Of a stretch of 8,353 nt of DNA, positions 4,912-8,353 are shown piece after piece (position 1 is the first letter of the stretch; each line of letters begins with the position of its first letter). Position numbers and translations under genes: made by a program. The stretch covers positions 1-8,353 of the forward strand of contig JALGTS010000035.1 of NCBI GenBank assembly GCA_029821255.1, given 5' to 3'. The stretch is from Candidatus Zipacnadia bacterium. Its GTDB lineage: Bacteria > Armatimonadota > Zipacnadia > Zipacnadales > Zipacnadaceae. The notes under the pieces were generated by a model. That model was not told the origin of the DNA, made no database searches, and saw nothing but the letters and a program-made list of their open reading frames with translations.

Positions 4912-7343
4912 TAATTGAGCGCCTCCAGATACATAATTTCGGCTGCTTGGACGAGGGAGAATTTGAATTCGCCAGCGGTCTTAACATCATCCGGGGCCCC
5001 AATGAGGCGGGCAAATCCACCCTGCAGGCCGCCTTGCTTACAGTGCTTTTTCACAGAGCTGACAAGCCTAAGCAAGCTGTGCAACGCTGGCAAAGCTGGG
5101 GGACAGAAGATCTGTTTGAACTGGCGCTGGAATTCACCGCGGTTGGTCACCAGTGGCGCTTAAAAAAGGACTTTGCGGGCAAAGAAGTATGCCTGGTGGA
5201 TTTGGATAGCGGTGCAGAGTGGACTAACCATAGTAAGGCGCAAGATAAGATAGCTCAGCTTCTCGGGACCGGCTCACAGGATATCTACGAAAGTACCGCG
5301 GCGATCCGCCAACAGCAGATCAGCGCCTTGGGGGCCGGTGGAGAGCTGAGTGAGCTACTTCAGCGATCGGTATCTGGAGCAGCTTCCGGTGTGAGTGTTT
5401 CGCAGATCATCGGCCAGCTTGACAAGGCACTCACCGAGTTACGGCGGGGTCTGAAGCGGCCGGCGCCGGTCAACCCAGGGCCTCTTTATCTGGTTGCGCA
5501 GGAGATTGCCAGTTTGGAAGAAGAGCTCAGCCGGTTGCAAGAGGAGGAACAGAAAATTAGTCAGGCCTGGCAAAAGCTGCGTGCAACGGATGAGCAGATA
5601 GCACAGTTGAAGCCGCAAATTGAGGAGGCTGAGCAGTTTCTGGAGAAGGTTGACCGCCGCCGAAGGCTGGAGGAACAACGCGCTGGGTTCGAAAGCGAGT
5701 GGTTCCGCCTGTACCAGGACATTGAGCGGGTTGAGCAACTTAGTGGCGAAATTGCAGAGCTGAAAGAAAGAATGGGCGAACTTCCTGAAGTCTCGGCAGA
5801 AGAGGCCGATAAGGCCAGGAGCCTGACTGCGACTATTGCCCGCGCTGAGGCTGATATTGCCTCTTACCAGCAGCGCCTGGATGAGATACACAAGCAACAG
5901 CAAGATGTTGCCGCTGAGAGCAAAGAGGTGATTGGTGAAGAGTCGTCCCGGCAGCTTCTGGATCAGGCAGTGAGTTTGCAGGATGAGCAGCGGGCTATCC
6001 AGATGAGAATCGGCCAATTTGAGCGGGAGCTGCAGGACATCGGGCAGGACTTAGCAAACCGCGTTGCCCGCAGGCGTAACCGACGGATCCGCATAGCACT
6101 GGGCGCGTTGTTAGCCCTCGGTGGTGGAGTGTGCGCGGTGCTGTATTCATCGTGGGGCCTGCTTGTCACTTTGATCGGGATTGTGTTGGCGGCAATGGAG
6201 CTGTTCGGTACTCGTCCCCAAGGTGTTACTGAGTTGCTTGCACGGCGCGAGAAAGGCGAGTCGGATTTGCGGGAGGCTTATAATCAGCGCCAGCTCGTTG
6301 ATGAGCAACTGCAAGAGTTACTGGCGGAAGCCGGTGTTGACAGCGTGGCTGGTCTCAGCACATTGCTATCTGACTTCAATGAGCGTCAAAGCAAGCTCAC
6401 GGCTGCGCTTGAGACTACTGAAGAGGCATTAAAGCGAAGGCGTAGGGAACTGGCGGAGGCGAAGGCGGCCTTAGATCAGTTGCTGTCGGGCCGATTCTCC
6501 AGCGCGGATGAACTGTTACGGGTTCATCAGCAGCGGCAGCAATTGCAGGGCGAAATTGAAAAGAAGCAAGAGCGCCGTCAGGGCATACTGGGCACACAGG
6601 AGCTTACGGAGATGAAACAGCGTCTGGACAAGCTGGCTCTGGAGCGAGCCACTGTCCAGCAGCAACTGGACTCACCTGAGCTGGCTCACATTGCTCTGGA
6701 TACGCTTGACATTGAGCGACTGCGCAATGAACTTGAGTGCAACAAGGAAGCACTTGAGGTGGTCACCAAGGGCCACCAGGAAGCACGATTTGTTGTTGAG
6801 CATTCCGACTTTGACCCCGAACAGCAGCTTCGCACTCAGGAGAAGCTGCAGGCTGCCCGGCAGCGGCAGCAGCGGCTTTTGCAGAAAGAGCAGGTTTACG
6901 AGCTGACCCGGTCGGTGCTTGCCGAAGCATATCAGGAGACCTTGAGTCAAACGCAGGCCTTGGTTGAGCCGCGGCTGGCGGAGCTGCTGGCGGTAATGAC
7001 GGGGGGCCGGTACAATCAGGTTCGGCTGGCTATTGACGAATTCGTCCCCCGGGTAGTCTCGCCCGACAAGGGAGAAGAGGCAGAGGCTGGCGAGCTTAGC
7101 TGGGCAACGCGTGAGCAACTGTATCTGGCTGCCCGGCTGGCTCTGACCAGGGTGTTGTGGCCTGAGGAGGGGCCACCATTGCTGTTAGATGATCCGTTGG
7201 TCAACTTTGACGAGCGTCGTTATGCAGCTACTATGAAGCTGTTGGCTAACTTCGGGCAGCACCGCCAGATACTGTTCTTCACTTGCTCAGCGGATTTTGA
7301 CGATTACGCTGACCATATTGTTAAGTTGCTCGGCCCGGCGTAG
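4908..7343 (+). CDS. SbcC/Rad50-like ATPase of the YhaN type, with a central membrane hairpin
   Basis: This 811-residue protein is an ABC-type ATPase partner of the upstream nuclease. Walker A is GPNEAGKST (30-38); a Q-loop-like RQQQISAL lies near 134-141. A long coiled coil runs from about 190 to 395 and again from about 437 to 700. The C-terminal lobe has TGGRY, a signature LSWATREQLY (730-739), Walker B LLLDDP (758-763) with Asp761/Asp762, and NFDE (766-769). It is shorter than typical SbcC (about 1000). There is no CxxC zinc hook among its five cysteines. Instead residues 396-412 and 417-433 are two hydrophobic segments joined by a short turn, flanked by RRRNRRIR and FGTRP, at the midpoint of the chain. 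YhaN-family proteins are known to me to carry such membrane segments, so the complex is likely membrane-tethered. The signature Ala733 replaces the usual Gly. Confidence 0.92.
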   Translation: MIIERLQIHNFGCLDEGEFEFASGLNIIRGPNEAGKSTLQAALLTVLFHRADKPKQAVQRWQSWGTEDLFELALEFTAVGHQWRLKKDFAGKEVCLVDLDSGAEWTNHSKAQDKIAQLLGTGSQDIYESTAAIRQQQISALGAGGELSELLQRSVSGAASGVSVSQIIGQLDKALTELRRGLKRPAPVNPGPLYLVAQEIASLEEELSRLQEEEQKISQAWQKLRATDEQIAQLKPQIEEAEQFLEKVDRRRRLEEQRAGFESEWFRLYQDIERVEQLSGEIAELKERMGELPEVSAEEADKARSLTATIARAEADIASYQQRLDEIHKQQQDVAAESKEVIGEESSRQLLDQAVSLQDEQRAIQMRIGQFERELQDIGQDLANRVARRRNRRIRIALGALLALGGGVCAVLYSSWGLLVTLIGIVLAAMELFGTRPQGVTELLARREKGESDLREAYNQRQLVDEQLQELLAEAGVDSVAGLSTLLSDFNERQSKLTAALETTEEALKRRRRELAEAKAALDQLLSGRFSSADELLRVHQQRQQLQGEIEKKQERRQGILGTQELTEMKQRLDKLALERATVQQQLDSPELAHIALDTLDIERLRNELECNKEALEVVTKGHQEARFVVEHSDFDPEQQLRTQEKLQAARQRQQRLLQKEQVYELTRSVLAEAYQETLSQTQALVEPRLAELLAVMTGGRYNQVRLAIDEFVPRVVSPDKGEEAEAGELSWATREQLYLAARLALTRVLWPEEGPPLLLDDPLVNFDERRYAATMKLLANFGQHRQILFFTCSADFDDYADHIVKLLGPA

Positions 7344-7492
7344 TTGGCTGATGGCTGGCTTAAGCACAAGGTTGCACAAAGGAGCTGTGCGGTGAATGGT
7401 AGGCCGGTATAAGAAGGTAAGAGGGGCGTGGTTGGCGAAGGAAGCCGAGTGGCATGTAGCGAATAGCTCAATAGATGAATGTCTCAAGAGCC

Positions 7493-7504
7493 GTGGGTAC
7501 CCAC
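7493..7504. promoter_or_regulatory. Perfect 12-bp palindrome upstream of a small membrane protein gene
   Basis: GTGGGTACCCAC is fully self-complementary and ends 39 bp before the ATG of the 86-aa gene. It has no loop, so a DNA-protein site is more natural than an RNA hairpin. No regulator can be named, and chance is possible. Confidence 0.25.
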
Positions 7505-7528
7505 AGTAGGGTAATTTCCGTGGCTGAC

Positions 7529-7535
7529 GGGAGGG
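7529..7535 (+). promoter_or_regulatory. Ribosome binding site deciding the start of the small membrane protein
   Basis: GGGAGGG lies 8 nt before the ATG at 7544. A longer frame open from an ATG at 7475 has no such site, and its extra 23 residues look unrelated to the membrane segment. The 7544 start is therefore preferred. Confidence 0.7.
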
Positions 7536-7543
7536 ATAACATT

Positions 7544-7804
7544 ATGGATCAACAGGTCAGCCCAGCGGTAGTGATAGTGGTGCTCATCTTGGTGCTGGCG
7601 ATTGTGGTGGCGCTTTACTACCTTGTAGTGCAGAGCCCCGCTCCTGAGGAGGGTGGTGGTGTGGGCTCCACAGTGGCGCCGCCCCCCGCGCCGCCTGGAG
7701 AGTGGGAGGCCCCAGGCCCTACAGAGGAGACGGAGTCAACTGCTCAACCCTCTGAAGCTGAAGGCGAGACAGAGGAAACACCCGCAGTACCCGAAGCACA
7801 GTAG
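7544..7804 (+). CDS. Small single-span membrane protein with acidic Pro/Glu-rich tail
   Basis: An 86-residue protein that I do not recognise. Residues 1-7 (MDQQVSP) are short and polar. Residues 8-28 form one strongly hydrophobic helix (AVVIVVLILVLAIVVALYYLVV). The remaining roughly 55 residues are low complexity: PAPEEGGGVGS, a Pro run, then many Glu, Thr, Pro and Ser, ending in VPEAQ. No cysteine, lipobox or catalytic motif is present. The tail probably lies outside the membrane with the short N-terminus inside, but no positive charges are there to fix topology. Its composition resembles the linker of the 306-aa envelope protein on the other side of the nuclease operon. It is 200 bp after the ATPase gene, so co-transcription is possible. 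The short length and the ribosome site support a real gene. Confidence 0.72.
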   Translation: MDQQVSPAVVIVVLILVLAIVVALYYLVVQSPAPEEGGGVGSTVAPPPAPPGEWEAPGPTEETESTAQPSEAEGETEETPAVPEAQ

Positions 7805-7885
7805 CGCAGCCGCTAAAGGGAATAGCTGGCCCTATATGATGTGAGGCAACAACTATCCTGTGCGGGCTTGAGCAATATTTGGGGC

Positions 7886-7915
7886 TTGACAGTCATAGGT
7901 CAGTTGGGGTATACT
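7886..7915 (+). promoter_or_regulatory. Sigma-70-type promoter for the ilvD T-box transcript
   Basis: A perfect TTGACA (7886-7891) and TATACT (7910-7915) are 18 bp apart. Transcription would begin near 7922, just before the T-box stem I. The short gap from the previous gene (7805-7885) shows nothing else clear. Confidence 0.8.
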
Positions 7916-7924
7916 GTGTGTTGG

Positions 7925-8190
7925 TTAAATGGGATCTGCTGTGAGGGGGAGGAGTATGCGGGAAGCAAAGGCTATAGCGAGCCGGTGAGAAGGTGAGAGT
8001 GCCGGCGCCTTTGTCCGCAGAAGGTCGCCCCTGAGCTGGACCACTGAAAGTAAGTAAGTGGTCCCGGGTTGTGCCCGTTATAGCACCAAAGTGTCCCGCC
8101 TATGCCAAAAGGCTATGGCGGGGAACTTGGGTGGTACCGCGAGGAGCTATCTGGCCTCTCGTCCCAATAGGGATGAGAGGTTTTTATTTA
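7925..8190 (+). ncRNA. T-box riboswitch leader, predicted valine (GUC) specifier, controlling ilvD
   Basis: This cis-acting leader binds uncharged tRNA and lets transcription pass the terminator. The hallmark T-box GGGTGGTACCGCG is at 8129-8141; its TGGT can pair with the ACCA end of tRNA. Stem I can be drawn: GGGG (7946-7949) with CCCC (8028-8031); then an internal loop with AGTA (7953-7956) opposite GAA (8020-8022); then TGCGG/CCGCA (7957-7961, 8015-8019), GCAAAGGC/GCCTTTGT (7965-7972, 8007-8014) and an apical GCCGG/CCGGC. The AGTA/GAA pair marks the specifier loop, and the codon after GAA plus one base is GTC (8024-8026), valine, followed by a purine. A second hairpin, GGACCACT with AGTGGTCC (8038-8064), and a GC-rich hairpin near 8096-8123 follow. 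Valine agrees with ilvD downstream. Only GGU (glycine) would compete if read one base earlier, and that does not fit the gene. Confidence 0.92.
8155..8190 (+). terminator. Intrinsic terminator of the T-box leader
   Basis: CCTCTCGTCCC (8155-8165) pairs with GGGATGAGAGG (8170-8180) over 11 bp with one G-T wobble and an AATA loop, followed by TTTTTATTTA. The left arm contains CGTCCC, which in T-box RNAs also pairs with the region before the T-box sequence to form the antiterminator. The two structures are therefore exclusive. Confidence 0.92.
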
Positions 8191-8216
8191 TTCTGTTACT
8201 AAGAAGAGGTGCGAAA

Positions 8217-8353
8217 ATGCGCAGTGATAGAGCAAAAAGAGGACTGGAACGAGCCGGGGCGCGGGCGTTGATACATGCTTGCGGGATAACCCGTGCGCAA
8301 CTGGATAAGCCGTTTATTGGTATTGCTAACAGCTACAGCGATCTGGTGCCGGG
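8217..8353 (+). CDS. ilvD: Dihydroxy-acid dehydratase, 5' part (continues beyond window)
   Basis: Only the first 45 residues are present. IlvD dehydrates 2,3-dihydroxy-isovalerate and 2,3-dihydroxy-3-methylvalerate to the 2-keto acids in valine, leucine and isoleucine synthesis, using an iron-sulfur cluster. The start MRSDRAKRGLERAGARAL and the segment KPFIGIANSYSDLVPG match the IlvD N-terminus (typical: DKPxIGIxNSY, then PGH). The cluster cysteines lie beyond the edge. AGAGGTG (8205-8211) is 5 nt before the ATG. The related Edd (phosphogluconate dehydratase) is less likely because of the start pattern and because a T-box with a valine specifier controls the gene. It is probably the first gene of a branched-chain amino-acid operon. 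Confidence 0.93.
   Translation, partial: MRSDRAKRGLERAGARALIHACGITRAQLDKPFIGIANSYSDLVP

Larger units (their letters stand above)
7344..7543 (+). other. Gap with a possible 37-codon ORF and a palindrome
   Basis: No clear terminator follows the ATPase gene. A small frame from 7396 to 7509 (MVGRYKKVRG..., 37 residues, ending SRGYPQ) has AAAGGAG at 7378-7384, 11 nt before its ATG. It has no recognisable motif and may be chance. The 12-bp palindrome at 7493-7504 overlaps its end. A minus-strand frame over the same stretch has no ribosome binding site I can support. Confidence 0.3.

Noticed and set aside
5439..6017. Minus-strand frame of 192 codons inside the ATPase gene
   Set aside because: Leu/Gln-rich reverse complement of the coiled coil, not a gene.
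7287..7487. Minus-strand frame of 66 codons downstream of the ATPase gene
   Set aside because: It overlaps the ATPase 3' end, has no ribosome site and no recognisable features.
7475..7543. Longer start for the small membrane protein at 7475
   Set aside because: No ribosome site is seen there, while GGGAGGG sits 8 nt ahead of the ATG at 7544.
1..8353. CRISPR array, insertion sequence, tRNA or phage genes
   Set aside because: I looked for spaced direct repeats, transposase motifs, tRNA-like arms and terminal repeats, and found none I could support.

Overview
This window looks like a bacterial chromosome segment of moderately high GC. Shine-Dalgarno sites are strong and AGGAGG-like, TTG is used as a start codon, a T-box riboswitch lies upstream of ilvD, and LipM and YhaO/YhaN-type proteins are present. 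Together these suggest a Gram-positive-type lineage (Bacillota-like, perhaps a deep-branching anaerobe) or a relative such as Chloroflexota. The phylum cannot be fixed from the sequence alone. I see no mobile element, CRISPR array, tRNA or rRNA.

Left part (1-1918, plus strand): the 3' end of a homocysteine S-methyltransferase gene. After a good promoter and a dyad in the 5' leader come gcvH (glycine cleavage H protein) and a lipM-type octanoyltransferase 49 bp downstream. The last two form a substrate-enzyme pair: in the Bacillus pathway LipM octanoylates GcvH, which is then matured to lipoyl-GcvH. All three genes fit one-carbon and methionine metabolism.

Middle part (1919-3801): a gap holding one strong 10-bp hairpin between convergent genes, then a minus-strand pair of unrecognised envelope proteins (306 aa, then 157 aa). 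Translation of the second looks coupled to the first. Both end in the same roughly 78-residue domain, so they are domain paralogues. Their upstream region is shared with the divergent nuclease operon.

Right-centre (3802-7343, plus strand): an Mre11/Rad50-like pair, namely an SbcD/YhaO-type metallophosphoesterase and an 811-aa SbcC/YhaN-type ATPase, overlapping by 4 nt (TTGA). The ATPase has no CxxC zinc hook. It has a hydrophobic hairpin at the exact midpoint of its coiled coil, so the complex is probably membrane-anchored.

Right part (7344-8353): a small single-span membrane protein with an acidic Pro/Glu-rich tail, then a promoter, a complete T-box leader with a readable specifier loop (GUC, valine) and intrinsic terminator, and the 5' end of ilvD.

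The least described items are the two-gene secreted module with the repeated C-terminal domain and the membrane-hairpin Rad50-like ATPase divergent from it.
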